Origin: Sphingorhabdus sp.
GTDB taxonomy: Bacteria; Pseudomonadota; Alphaproteobacteria; Sphingomonadales; Sphingomonadaceae
Length of the DNA: 64,000 bases
Assembly (NCBI GenBank): GCA_028279555.1
Contig: JANQNO010000002.1
Coordinates: 62,001 to 126,000, forward strand
Direction of reading: 5' to 3'
Program-made: the position numbers and the translations under genes
Notes under the pieces: model-generated
What the model was told of the DNA's origin: nothing
Database searches by the model: none
Seen by the model: the letters and a program-made list of their open reading frames with translations, nothing else
In this document: piece after piece, positions 26,518-34,872 of the stretch
How the letters are laid out: each line of letters opens with the position of its first letter
How positions within the stretch are numbered: position 1 is the first letter of the stretch

Positions 26518-27417
26518 ATGAATGCACTGACCGATTTTTCCTTGCCGACCGATGACAGCGCTTATGATGCCAAACTGAGGCGCAAGCCCAGGGCAAAAGA
26601 AATCCATCGCCGCAAATATCGCACCATCTGGATTTCCGATATTCATCTGGGGACGCGCGGCTGCAATGCCGACATGCTGATCGATTTTCTCGACCATGTC
26701 GACAGCGAGTGCCTGTATCTGGTTGGCGACATCATCGATGGCTGGCGGCTCAAGAAGAAGTTCTACTGGCCGGAAAATCACAATGACATTGTCTGGCGGA
26801 TTTTGAAGCGGGCGCATCGCGGAACGCGGATCGTCTATATTCCCGGCAATCACGACGAAATGTTCCGGCAGTTTAACGGCTTTGATTTTGGCGGCGTCGA
26901 AATCCGCCGGTCGGCAGAACATGAAACCGCCGATGGCCGCAAGCTGCTGGTGCTGCATGGCGACGAGTTCGACACGGTCATGCTTGCGCATCGCTGGCTC
27001 GCCTTTGTCGGAGACACTGCCTACACCGCGATGATGAAGCTGAACACGCTGGTGAACAAGGTTCGGCAGCGGCTGGGGCTGCCTTACTGGTCGCTATCCA
27101 AGATGGCGAAGCATAAGGTCAAGAATGCCGTTGAGTTCATTTCCAAATTCGAGGAGCTGGTCGCGCGTGCGGCCAGGCAGCGCGGGCTCGATGGCGTCGT
27201 TGCCGGCCATATCCACACAGCCGAATATCGCCGTATCGACGGGATCGACTATTATAATGACGGCGATTGGGTCGAGGGCTGCAACGCGCTGGTCGAACAT
27301 GCCGACGGCCGGATGGAAATTTTGAACTGGGCCGACGAAATCGAAAAACGCCGGAGCGAGGAGAAAGCCCGCGAGGCGGCAAGAATCCGGCCAGAGCGTG
27401 AGCTGGAGGCCGCTTGA
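26518..27417 (+). CDS. plcP: PlcP-like metallophosphoesterase (LpxH-related)
   Basis: Calcineurin-like phosphoesterase of 299 residues. Metal-site motifs: ISDIHLGTRG, VGDIIDGWR, PGNHDE, LHGDEFD and GHIHTAEY. Generic annotation would be UDP-2,3-diacylglucosamine diphosphatase. The YWPENHNDIVWRIL, KHKVKNAVEFISKFE and GDWVEGCNALVEHADGRMEI segments instead look like PlcP, the phospholipase C that releases diacylglycerol from phospholipids during phosphate starvation. The next gene, overlapping by one base, looks like its usual partner Agt. An LpxH role in lipid A synthesis is the alternative; alphaproteobacteria usually use LpxI for that step. Confidence 0.7.
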   Translation: MNALTDFSLPTDDSAYDAKLRRKPRAKEIHRRKYRTIWISDIHLGTRGCNADMLIDFLDHVDSECLYLVGDIIDGWRLKKKFYWPENHNDIVWRILKRAHRGTRIVYIPGNHDEMFRQFNGFDFGGVEIRRSAEHETADGRKLLVLHGDEFDTVMLAHRWLAFVGDTAYTAMMKLNTLVNKVRQRLGLPYWSLSKMAKHKVKNAVEFISKFEELVARAARQRGLDGVVAGHIHTAEYRRIDGIDYYNDGDWVEGCNALVEHADGRMEILNWADEIEKRRSEEKAREAARIRPERELEAA

Positions 27418-28514
27418 TGAACATGATGGACGGCGATGATTTTGGCGAGTTTCAGCTACCGCGGCGCATCGCGATTGTCACCGACGCCTGGAAACCGCAA
27501 TGTAACGGCGTCGTGCGCACGCTGGAAACGGTGATTGGCATATTGCGCGCGCAGGGCCGCGATATTCTGGTGATTTCGCCCGACATGTTCCGCTCGGTGC
27601 CTTGCCCGACATATCCTGAAATCCGCCTTGCCTTTGCCGGCAAGCGCAAGGTTGGCAGGATGCTGATGGAGTTCAGTCCCGATGCAATCCACCTGTCGAC
27701 CGAAGGCCCGCTATGTATGGCAGCGCGGCGCTGGTGCATGCGGCAGGGCCATTGCTTCACCACCGCCTATCACACACAATTTCCCGATTATCTCGCGCGG
27801 CGGACGGGCCTCTCTCCGGACATCTTCTGGCGGTATATAAGGCGCTTCCATGCGCCGTCCGCCCGGGTCATGGTCTCCACCGGCAGCATCGCACGGGAGC
27901 TTGCCGCACAGCAAATCGGACCGACCGTGCATTGGGGCCGCGGCGTCGATCTTGAAAATTTCACGCCCGATGCCCCGCCGCCGGATTTCTTTGCGCAGCT
28001 TCCGCGCCCGATCCAGCTTTATGTCGGGCGGGTCGCGGTCGAGAAGAATATCGAGGCTTTTCTGGAAAGCGATCATCCAGGCAGCAAGGTCGTGGTCGGC
28101 GACGGTCCTTCGCTCGAACGGCTTCGGCGCGGCTATCCCGATGCGCATTTTCTGGGCCGGAAATCGGGCCGCGCACTGGCGGGCTGCTATGCCGGCGCGG
28201 ATGTTTTCGTCTTTTCTTCGCGGACCGACACATTCGGTTTGGTCAATATCGAAGCGCTTGCCTGCGGCACGCCGGTGGCGGCCTATCCCGTGCCCGGCCC
28301 GATTGACATTCTGACCGGCGAAACGGGCGCGATGCATGAAGATTTGCGCCGCGCGATCACGGCGGCATTATGGCTCGACAAGGAAGACTGCATTGCGCAT
28401 GCGACCAGCTATAGCTGGCAGGAAAGCGCGCGCCAGTTTCTGAAAGGTCTCGTGCCGGTCAGCGGAGTGCCGCCTGCGCATGTGCCGCCGGATATCTGGG
28501 CGGAAGCGGCCTAG
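27417..28514 (+). CDS. agt: GT4-type glycosyltransferase, Agt-like
   Basis: A 365-residue GT-B glycosyltransferase of family 4 type. N-terminal acceptor domain: RIAIVTDAWKPQCNGVVRTL, then PCPTYPEIRLAF and AIHLSTEGPL. C-terminal donor domain: YVGRVAVEKNIEAFL and the EX7E region VFSSRTDTFGLVNIEALACG. The ATG overlaps the upstream stop as TGATG. With a PlcP-like partner it probably glycosylates diacylglycerol to make glycolipids that replace phospholipids. The sugar donor cannot be told from the sequence. Confidence 0.75.
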   Translation: MNMMDGDDFGEFQLPRRIAIVTDAWKPQCNGVVRTLETVIGILRAQGRDILVISPDMFRSVPCPTYPEIRLAFAGKRKVGRMLMEFSPDAIHLSTEGPLCMAARRWCMRQGHCFTTAYHTQFPDYLARRTGLSPDIFWRYIRRFHAPSARVMVSTGSIARELAAQQIGPTVHWGRGVDLENFTPDAPPPDFFAQLPRPIQLYVGRVAVEKNIEAFLESDHPGSKVVVGDGPSLERLRRGYPDAHFLGRKSGRALAGCYAGADVFVFSSRTDTFGLVNIEALACGTPVAAYPVPGPIDILTGETGAMHEDLRRAITAALWLDKEDCIAHATSYSWQESARQFLKGLVPVSGVPPAHVPPDIWAEAA

Positions 28515-28532
28515 GGCCCCTGGCCCTGGAAC

Positions 28533-29285
28533 CTACTGGGTCGCGAGTTCGACCGAGGGGTCGCCATAGCTCCATTCATCGCTACTGCCGCTGCCATAGT
28601 CGCTGCCGCCATAGCTGTTGTCGCTGGACGCATAGGCGTTGCTTGCGCCTTCCGTCGTTTTGGTGCGCAGGCTGGGTTCACCAAAATTTTCGGCTGTGGC
28701 TGGCTGCGCCTGATCAGAAGTGTCCTGGTCGAGTATCCTAATCGTGTCGGCGAAGCCTTCAGCTTTTGCCCATTTGGACGGGTTTGTTCCCAGATCTATC
28801 GCCAGGAGCATTTCGGAAACATTGTTGATGGCCTTCTCTCCCGAGCCTCCGGTGTTTTTGGAGTCGGCATAGCGTTGCAGTGTCTTTTCCAGCTCCTTCA
28901 GCACCTTGAATTCCGAAATATATTTTTTCGGATCTTTCGGAGCCCTGACAGGCGGGACATTGACGGTGGCCTTGATTTCGGTTCCGCCATCTTCGCGCGG
29001 TGTGAATTCGAATGTGATGTTTGATCCATCATCGTCTTTGCTGGAATCTATGTCGAACCCTACGGTTTGCCCCGGTGTTACGAATTTGCTTACACCGGAA
29101 GAGATTTCCGCCTGCAAAAGTTCGGCGGGATTGTCATCTACTGCATTAAAATCGGAATATACGTCACCGACATTGGCATTAACGACATACACTTTGCTTT
29201 CGCTGGCGCTGCCGCTGAAATCGCCTGTGCCGAAGCCCATGATCGCGGCGACGATCGTGACGATACCAATGACCATATATTTCAT
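28533..29285 (-). CDS. Exported protein of unknown function
   Basis: A 250-residue protein with a short N-terminal hydrophobic segment (YMVIGIVTIVAAIMGFG), either a signal peptide or an anchor. The middle (residues about 35-120) looks like an SRPBCC/START-type domain (VNANVGDVYSDF, FEFTPREDGGTEIKATVNVP). The C-terminal 80 residues are low-complexity, rich in Ser, Gly, Tyr and Asp (SYGGSDYGSGSSDEWSYGD). No catalytic motif is seen. It is convergent with agt; a short AGGGCC/GGCCCT hairpin lies between their stops. Confidence 0.65.
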   Translation of the reverse strand: MKYMVIGIVTIVAAIMGFGTGDFSGSASESKVYVVNANVGDVYSDFNAVDDNPAELLQAEISSGVSKFVTPGQTVGFDIDSSKDDDGSNITFEFTPREDGGTEIKATVNVPPVRAPKDPKKYISEFKVLKELEKTLQRYADSKNTGGSGEKAINNVSEMLLAIDLGTNPSKWAKAEGFADTIRILDQDTSDQAQPATAENFGEPSLRTKTTEGASNAYASSDNSYGGSDYGSGSSDEWSYGDPSVELATQ

Positions 29286-29409
29286 GACGAGTCCCCGATT
29301 GTCCGATTGAGTGCCGCTTATAGCGTCCTAAAGTTAACCTGCCGTAACCGGGCAACATCGCCGCTTGCCGATTTCGCAATCCGCCCCTATAATAAGACCA
29401 ACATATTCA

Positions 29410-29441
29410 GGCCGCTCCGTTGAGGGGCGGCCCTTTATTTT
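29410..29441 (+). terminator. Terminator-like hairpin in the trcR leader
   Basis: GGCCGCTCC and GGGGCGGCC (one G-T pair) form a 9-bp stem with a 5-base loop, followed directly by CTTTATTTT. The Shine-Dalgarno GGAG starts at 29442, right after the T-run. No plus-strand gene lies upstream, so it would be either an attenuator of trcR or the end of a short RNA starting in 29290-29400. Confidence 0.6.
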
Positions 29442-29453
29442 GGAGAATAGCAG

Positions 29454-30155
29454 ATGGCTACCCCATTGATGCCGCATGCAACAGCCGCATGGCTGGTTGA
29501 CAATACCGCGCTTGGCTTTCCGCAGATTGCCGAATTCTGCGGCCTTCATATCCTCGAAGTGCAGGCGATGGCGGATGAAACCGCGGGCAGCAAATATACC
29601 GGGCGCGATCCCGTGCAGGCCGGCGAATTGACGATGGAAGAAATCGAAAAGGGGCAGGCCGACGAAGACTATGTGCTGCAGATGAGCAAAGGGCCTGAAC
29701 AGATCCGCCGCACGAAAGGACCGCGCTATACGCCGGTTTCCAAACGGCAGGACAAGCCCGACGGCATTGCCTGGCTGCTCAGGAATCATCCGGAGATTTC
29801 CGATGGCGCGATCTGCAAATTGATCGGCACAACGCGCAATACGATCAATGCGATCCGCGACCGCACCCATTGGAATATTGCCGAGATCCAGCCGAAAGAC
29901 CCAGTGACCCTGGGCCTTTGTTCACAGCGCGAGCTTGACGCAATCGTTGCCAAGGCCGCCAAGAAGGCTGGCATCGAAACTGCTGCTCCCGATGATGAGA
30001 AGCTGGGCAGCGATCGCGAGAAGCTGATCGAGGAACTGCGCGCCGAGCGCGAAGAGGAAAAACGCGTCGCAGAGGCCGCGCTGGCGGGCGAGGATGAAGA
30101 AGAGGAAAAACCCGAACTGACCGCCGAGACGCTGTTCAAGAAAGAAGGCGAGTAG
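29454..30155 (+). CDS. trcR: DUF1013 / TrcR-family RNA-polymerase-associated regulator
   Basis: A 233-residue cytosolic DUF1013 protein. The family member TrcR of Caulobacter follows RNA polymerase and affects cell-cycle transcription. The conserved core includes ATAAWLVDNTALGFPQIAEF at the N-terminus, KGPRYTPVSKRQDKPDGIAW in the middle and a helix-turn-helix-like AICKLIGTTRNTINAIRDRT. The C-terminal 80 residues are a Glu/Lys/Ala-rich helix. GGAG lies 8 bases before the ATG. A leader hairpin upstream and a good terminator downstream suggest a single-gene unit. Confidence 0.88.
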   Translation: MATPLMPHATAAWLVDNTALGFPQIAEFCGLHILEVQAMADETAGSKYTGRDPVQAGELTMEEIEKGQADEDYVLQMSKGPEQIRRTKGPRYTPVSKRQDKPDGIAWLLRNHPEISDGAICKLIGTTRNTINAIRDRTHWNIAEIQPKDPVTLGLCSQRELDAIVAKAAKKAGIETAAPDDEKLGSDREKLIEELRAEREEEKRVAEAALAGEDEEEEKPELTAETLFKKEGE

Positions 30156-30181
30156 CAGTTTTCTCGTCCATTTTTGCGAAG

Positions 30182-30209
30182 AAAGGCGGCCATTGGTGCC
30201 GCCTTTTTT
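30182..30209 (+). terminator. Rho-independent terminator after trcR
   Basis: AAAGGCGGC and GCCGCCTTT form a 9-bp stem with loop CATTGGT, and the T-run continues to 30209. It is 27 bp after the trcR stop. Confidence 0.88.
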
Positions 30210-30347
30210 GTGCGCCAGGGATGGGTCGGGGAGCTGTTTTATAGACGAATCGGGCGAATTTGATTAAGCAGATGCCGTCAACCGGGGTCGCGTTCATTCA
30301 GATGTCGCAGGCAAAGCTGCGGCGATTCACGAGGGAGGAATCAAGCA

Positions 30348-31085
30348 ATGTTCCCAATTGACTTTTCGAAATTTTCGTCCGCTTCTTTATGCAGCGGCGC
30401 AATCCTTGCCACCGCCACTTTGGTATCCGCGCCGGAGGCAAAAGCCAACACCGGCTCACAAATGATAAACTGTCCATTGACCAAGGCGCGGCGCACGATA
30501 ACCGACGAGTTACCAGAAAGTTGGTGGACTACGCCGCTGATTGCCAATCTGACCGAGGCAAAGGTCACAAAAATTGCCGGCAAGACGGTGCTGCAATGTA
30601 TCTATGGCGCGGCAGGCAGAATTCAGCGTTATGCGCCCGATGGCACGACCTGCTATGCGCGCCGCAACCGGTATTTTATCTGCCGCAAAAAGGATGGCGG
30701 CGATGGCGAGATCAGCAATCCCGGCACCTATTCGACGGGGCCAATCAATATCCGTCAGACTTACCTGGCCGATCTCGATAGCGGGAAGGAACAGTCCTCT
30801 GGTGCTGATATCTGGTTTGAGGCCGAGACCAAGGACCTGCTCTATGTAGTGCCGCGCAATAACGCGAGGCTGGGAGTCGGTGACCGGTCCAATCGCGGCT
30901 ATGCAGGTTGTTCGCGCGCGCGATACAACACTTCGCGCGTGTCGCTTAAGGATATTCCGGTCGGCTCTTATGTCTGTGTGAGAACCAGCGAGGGGCGTGT
31001 CAGCCAGTTCCGCGTAAATGCGGTAACGGGTGGAAGCGGGCCAAAGACCCTGCGCATCGGCTACACGACCTGGCGCAAGAAATAA
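30348..31085 (+). CDS. Exported Cys-containing protein of unknown function
   Basis: A 245-residue protein with a signal-like N-terminus (AILATATLVSAPEAKA). Two parts are visible. Residues about 38-110 carry ELPESWWTTPLI, TVLQCIYG and TTCYARRNRYFIC. Residues about 125-245 carry ADIWFEAETKDLLYVVPRN, GYAGCSRA, PVGSYVCVRTSEGR and LRIGYTTW. The Cys pattern and Trp/Tyr-rich strands suggest a secreted beta domain with disulfides. I have seen similar C-terminal patterns in unannotated exported proteins but cannot name the family. A hairpin follows before the metallo-hydrolase. Confidence 0.7.
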   Translation: MFPIDFSKFSSASLCSGAILATATLVSAPEAKANTGSQMINCPLTKARRTITDELPESWWTTPLIANLTEAKVTKIAGKTVLQCIYGAAGRIQRYAPDGTTCYARRNRYFICRKKDGGDGEISNPGTYSTGPINIRQTYLADLDSGKEQSSGADIWFEAETKDLLYVVPRNNARLGVGDRSNRGYAGCSRARYNTSRVSLKDIPVGSYVCVRTSEGRVSQFRVNAVTGGSGPKTLRIGYTTWRKK

Positions 31086-31122
31086 CACGGCGACAGCCGC
31101 CACCTTCCGCAACGTCAACATT

Positions 31123-31144
31123 GCCTTAATCACGCGATTAAGGC
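31123..31144 (+). promoter_or_regulatory. Perfect hairpin in the leader of the metallo-hydrolase gene
   Basis: GCCTTAAT and ATTAAGGC are exact complements around CACGCG. It lies 38 bp after the preceding stop and 12 bp before the next ATG. There is no T-run. It may be a processing or translational control site. Confidence 0.4.
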
Positions 31145-31156
31145 ACGGAAGCGGTC

Positions 31157-32293
31157 ATGGCCTCGAAGCTTGAACCGAACATGTCCGGCGATGCCCCGCG
31201 CAAAAGCTATGACATGTCGCTTTCGGACCACGGCTTCGAGAGCAAGCAGCTAAAGGGGCTCAGCTATCCGCTGGGTGATCATGCGCCGGGATATGGCGAG
31301 GTCTATCCGCTTGCGCCCGACATTGGCTGGACGCGGCTGCCGGTGCCGGGCAATCTCGATCATATCAATATCTGGCTGCTCGATGACGAATTTGACGGCC
31401 GTGAAGGCTATGCGATTGCCGATACCGGGCTTTTTCTGAAAGAGTGTATCGCCACCTGGAAAGAGATGTTTGGCGGCGTTCTATCAGGCCGCGACGTAAC
31501 GCGGATCTTTGTCACTCATTTTCATCCCGACCATATTGGCTGCGCAGGCTGGCTGGCGAACCGGCACAAGGTGCCCGTCTGGATCAACCGGACCGAATGG
31601 CTGATGGCAAGGATGCTGACCGCAGATGTGCAGGATCACCCACCCAAGGAAGCGGTCGCAATCCGGCGGCTGATGGGATATCCCGAAGAGCGGGTGCAAA
31701 AATTTGCGCAGCAGGGCTGGGGCCGCTTTGCGCGCGCCGTATCGCGGCTGCCGATATCCCACCAGCGTATCGATGACGGTGATATGGTGCAGATCGGCGC
31801 GCGCGAATGGCAGGCGATCACCGGCGGCGGACACACGCCCGAGCATACATGCCTGGTCGATCACCATAATGGCGTGATCATTGCGGGGGATCAGATTCTG
31901 CCGCGCATCACCAGCAATGTGTCCATGATGGATATGGAGCCGCATGCGGATCCGCTGGGCGAATGGCTGGCCTCGATCGCGAAATTCAAGGCAGTGCTGG
32001 CATCCGACATGCTGGTGCTGCCCGCGCATGGATCGCCCTTCACCGGCGTGCAGACGCGCCTCGACCGGCTCGCCGAAGGCCATCATGAGCGGCTCGACAT
32101 TCTCGAGCGCGAACTGGAGAAACGCGAACTACGCGCCACCGATTGTTTCGATCTGCTCTTCGACCGCGAAATCGACGATAGCGTTTATGGGCTGGCGGCT
32201 GGCGAGGCGATGGCGCATCTCAGGCATCTGGAATGCAGCGGCAGGGCAAGCTGCGAAATACGCGATGGTGTTGCCTGGTTCGCAAAGCTATGA
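31157..32293 (+). CDS. MBL-fold metallo-hydrolase
   Basis: A 378-residue metallo-beta-lactamase-fold protein. The metal ligands are visible: THFHPDHIG near residue 118, GGHTPEHTC near residue 230 and AGDQILPRI near residue 246, with a final His in LPAHGSPF near residue 295. A C-terminal winged-helix-like tail follows. No signal peptide. The substrate is unknown; relatives hydrolyse thioesters, lactones or nucleic acids. GGAAG precedes the ATG. Confidence 0.88.
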   Translation: MASKLEPNMSGDAPRKSYDMSLSDHGFESKQLKGLSYPLGDHAPGYGEVYPLAPDIGWTRLPVPGNLDHINIWLLDDEFDGREGYAIADTGLFLKECIATWKEMFGGVLSGRDVTRIFVTHFHPDHIGCAGWLANRHKVPVWINRTEWLMARMLTADVQDHPPKEAVAIRRLMGYPEERVQKFAQQGWGRFARAVSRLPISHQRIDDGDMVQIGAREWQAITGGGHTPEHTCLVDHHNGVIIAGDQILPRITSNVSMMDMEPHADPLGEWLASIAKFKAVLASDMLVLPAHGSPFTGVQTRLDRLAEGHHERLDILERELEKRELRATDCFDLLFDREIDDSVYGLAAGEAMAHLRHLECSGRASCEIRDGVAWFAKL

Positions 32294-32395
32294 CGATGTT
32301 GCCCTGACGCCTTGAAACCGGCGGATTATGTGCTAACAGAAATGTAAATAATCGGGTTCGTTCGCGGCCCGCTCTTCGATAATGCAAGGATGATT

Positions 32396-34081
32396 ATGGC
32401 TGCCCAGCAGGCCTGGCTGAATGACTATCTGCATCCTGCCGCATGGCAGCAGGAATTTGCGCCCCTGTCCGCGCATGCCATGTTTTTTGACAGCGCGGCG
32501 CGCATGGGCGATGCGCCTTTCCTCGATTTTCTGGGGCGCAGCTTCAGCTATGCCGAACTGGCGGACGCGGCGCGGCGCGTGGCCAGGGGCCTGCAGCAGC
32601 GCGGCGTTGGCGATGGCACCCGCGTGGGCCTCTATCTTCCCAATGTTCCGCATTATGTCGCCGCCTATTATGGCGCGATGGCGGCGGGTGCCACCGTGGT
32701 CAATTTCTCGCCGCTCTATACGGTGGAGGAATTGTCGCATCAGGTCGCCGATAGCGGGACCGAGCTGCTCTTTACCGTGTCGGCGCAGGCGCTGCTGCCC
32801 ACCGCTCTTGACGTGCTCGATCAATCGGAGCTGGGCGGGCTGGTCGTCGGCAGCATCGAGGAAGTCTTGCCGCGCCTGAAAAGCTGGGCCTACCGGCTGT
32901 TCAAGCGCAGCGAAGTTGCCGCTATTCCAGGCGATCGCCGCATTACCCGCTACGCCGAACTGATAGGCAATGACGGCCGCTTTGCAGAAGCCTCATGCGA
33001 TCCAGTAAAAGACGTCGCGCTCCTTCAATATACCGGCGGGACAACCGGCGTTCCCAAGGGCGCGAAGCTGACGCACCAGAATCTCACCGCCAATGCGCGG
33101 CAGATCAACCTGATCGATCCGCATAGCCGGGCGGTTGCAGGGGGGGATGCAGCCGAAGACCGCATACTGGGCGTGCTGCCCTTCTTCCATGTCTTCGCCA
33201 ACGCGACCGTGCTCAACCGCACCGTGGCCAATGGCGGCGAGGTGATCATGTTGCCGCGCTTCGATGCAAAGGATGCGCTGGCCGCTGTCAACCGCCGCAA
33301 GGCGACATCGATGCCGGGCGTGCCGACCATGTATCAGGCGCTGCTCGATCATCCCGATTTTGCCGGAACGGATTTTTCCAGCATGCGCGCATGCGTGTCT
33401 GGCGGCGCGCCGCTTGCCGGTGAGCTCAAGGCAAAATTCGAGGCGGGCAGCCAGGCTGCCGTTATCGAAGGCTACGGCCTCACCGAAAGCTCCGGCGTGA
33501 TCAGCTGCAATCCCTATTTCGGTGAGAACAAGCTGGGCAGCATCGGACAGCCTGTCCCCGGCACCGAGGTAAAGCTGGTCGACAAGGAAGACCCCACCAG
33601 GCCGCCGCCCGAGGGTGAACCCGGCGAGCTGGTATGCAAGGGGCCGCAGATCATGACGGGATACTGGAACCGGCCCGATGCCGATGCCGAGGTTTTTGTG
33701 GACGGCTGGCTGCGCACCGGCGATGTGGCGCGGATCGACGAAGATGGTTTCATCTTCATCGTCGACCGGATCAAGGATATGATCGCCGTCGGCGGCTTCA
33801 AGGTCTTCCCCAGCCAGGTCGAGGATGTTCTCTATGGCCATGATGCGGTCAAGGAATGCCTCGTGATCGGCGTGCCGGACGATTATCGCGGCGAAGCGCC
33901 GCGCGCCTATGTGACGCTGAATGATGGCGCGGCAGCCGACGATGCGGTGCTGACCGAATGGCTCAATGCGAAGCTTGGCAAGCATGAAAGGGTCGACAGC
34001 GTCGTCATTCGCGAAGAGCTGCCCAAAACCATGATCGGAAAGCTCGACCGCAAGGCGCTGAGGGCGGAGGTGCTGGGTTAG
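32396..34081 (+). CDS. Long-chain fatty acid-CoA ligase (AMP-binding)
   Basis: ANL-superfamily adenylating enzyme of 561 residues that activates fatty acids to acyl-CoA. The P-loop YTGGTTGVPKGAKLTHQN, the A5 motif EGYGLTESSGV, A7 WLRTGDVARIDEDG, A8 DRIKDMIAVGGFKVFP and the catalytic Lys in MIGKLDRKAL are all present. AAGGA is 5 bases before the ATG at 32396, which is preferred over 32390. The stop overlaps the end of the convergent TetR gene. Similar to FadD. Confidence 0.9.
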   Translation: MAAQQAWLNDYLHPAAWQQEFAPLSAHAMFFDSAARMGDAPFLDFLGRSFSYAELADAARRVARGLQQRGVGDGTRVGLYLPNVPHYVAAYYGAMAAGATVVNFSPLYTVEELSHQVADSGTELLFTVSAQALLPTALDVLDQSELGGLVVGSIEEVLPRLKSWAYRLFKRSEVAAIPGDRRITRYAELIGNDGRFAEASCDPVKDVALLQYTGGTTGVPKGAKLTHQNLTANARQINLIDPHSRAVAGGDAAEDRILGVLPFFHVFANATVLNRTVANGGEVIMLPRFDAKDALAAVNRRKATSMPGVPTMYQALLDHPDFAGTDFSSMRACVSGGAPLAGELKAKFEAGSQAAVIEGYGLTESSGVISCNPYFGENKLGSIGQPVPGTEVKLVDKEDPTRPPPEGEPGELVCKGPQIMTGYWNRPDADAEVFVDGWLRTGDVARIDEDGFIFIVDRIKDMIAVGGFKVFPSQVEDVLYGHDAVKECLVIGVPDDYRGEAPRAYVTLNDGAAADDAVLTEWLNAKLGKHERVDSVVIREELPKTMIGKLDRKALRAEVLG

Positions 34082-34686
34082 CCGTCCTCCTTTAGAGAGG
34101 AGCACAAGGCCTTCGCCACCATGATGCCGAGTTGCGCGCGATATTCGGTAGGCGGTAACTCTGTGAGTTTTGTCGTCCAGCTTCGCGCCAGCCATTGCGC
34201 CGGCCCGAAAATCAGCGCCGCATATAATTCGGGGTGCATGGGCAAAAGTCTGCCAGATTTCAAATGCGGCTCTGCCCAATGGGCGAAGCGGGCAGCAAAT
34301 TTTTGATTGAGTGCTGTCACATGCTCGGCATGCCGTGCCATCCAGTCGGCGCTAGCACATTCGATCATGAAGTTGTGGCGCCCCGGATTGCTGGTCTGAT
34401 ATTCAAGTACAGCAGCTACCGCCGCCGCTATCGCATCCTCGGGCAAGTTGCCGGCGGCCTCCAAAGCATTCATGCCATGTGCCCAATAGCTGTCCCTTTC
34501 TGCCAGATATAGCTGCAGGGCGAGGCCATCTTTCGAACCGAAGTGATGGAAGATGCTCCCGTTTGAGATACCTGACAGGTCCCGCACATCCTTGATTGAG
34601 ACGTCATGATAACCTCGCTCGACAAAGAGCTTGCTTGCCGCCTGGATGATTTTGGTACGAGTATTGTCGCTTTTCTGCCTCTGCAT
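34078..34686 (-). CDS. TetR-family transcriptional regulator
   Basis: A 202-residue TetR repressor. The N-terminal HTH spans TRTKIIQAASKLFVERGYHD to SNGSIFHHFGSKDGLALQLY, with a variable ligand-binding domain behind it. The ATG at 34686 puts the HTH about 8 residues in, as usual for the family; a longer frame upstream looks non-coding. It may control the acyl-CoA ligase it converges with or the exported protein gene it diverges from. A palindrome in the latter gap is a candidate operator. Confidence 0.88.
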   Translation of the reverse strand: MQRQKSDNTRTKIIQAASKLFVERGYHDVSIKDVRDLSGISNGSIFHHFGSKDGLALQLYLAERDSYWAHGMNALEAAGNLPEDAIAAAVAAVLEYQTSNPGRHNFMIECASADWMARHAEHVTALNQKFAARFAHWAEPHLKSGRLLPMHPELYAALIFGPAQWLARSWTTKLTELPPTEYRAQLGIMVAKALCSSLKEDG

Positions 34687-34816
34687 CTGAAGGAACCTAA
34701 AACAAATTTTTTCCAGCGTCACCAACTTTAGAAATCTGATATATTTAGAGAAAAGCATCGATGCGTAGCATCTGCGCTTACCGGTCCAGCCAAGCAATTT
34801 GTGTTCAGGCTGAGTT

Positions 34817-34831
34817 TAGATTAATAATCTA
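34817..34831. promoter_or_regulatory. Candidate operator palindrome
   Basis: TAGATTA-A-TAATCTA is a perfect 15-bp inverted repeat in the AT-rich gap between the divergent TetR gene and the exported-protein gene at 34873. A related half-site, AAATCTAA, follows at 34838. TetR operators are often 15-20 bp palindromes in such positions. Confidence 0.45.
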
Positions 34832-34872
34832 GAGTATAAATCTAATTGACTCACGGAAGATGGAGGGACTGG

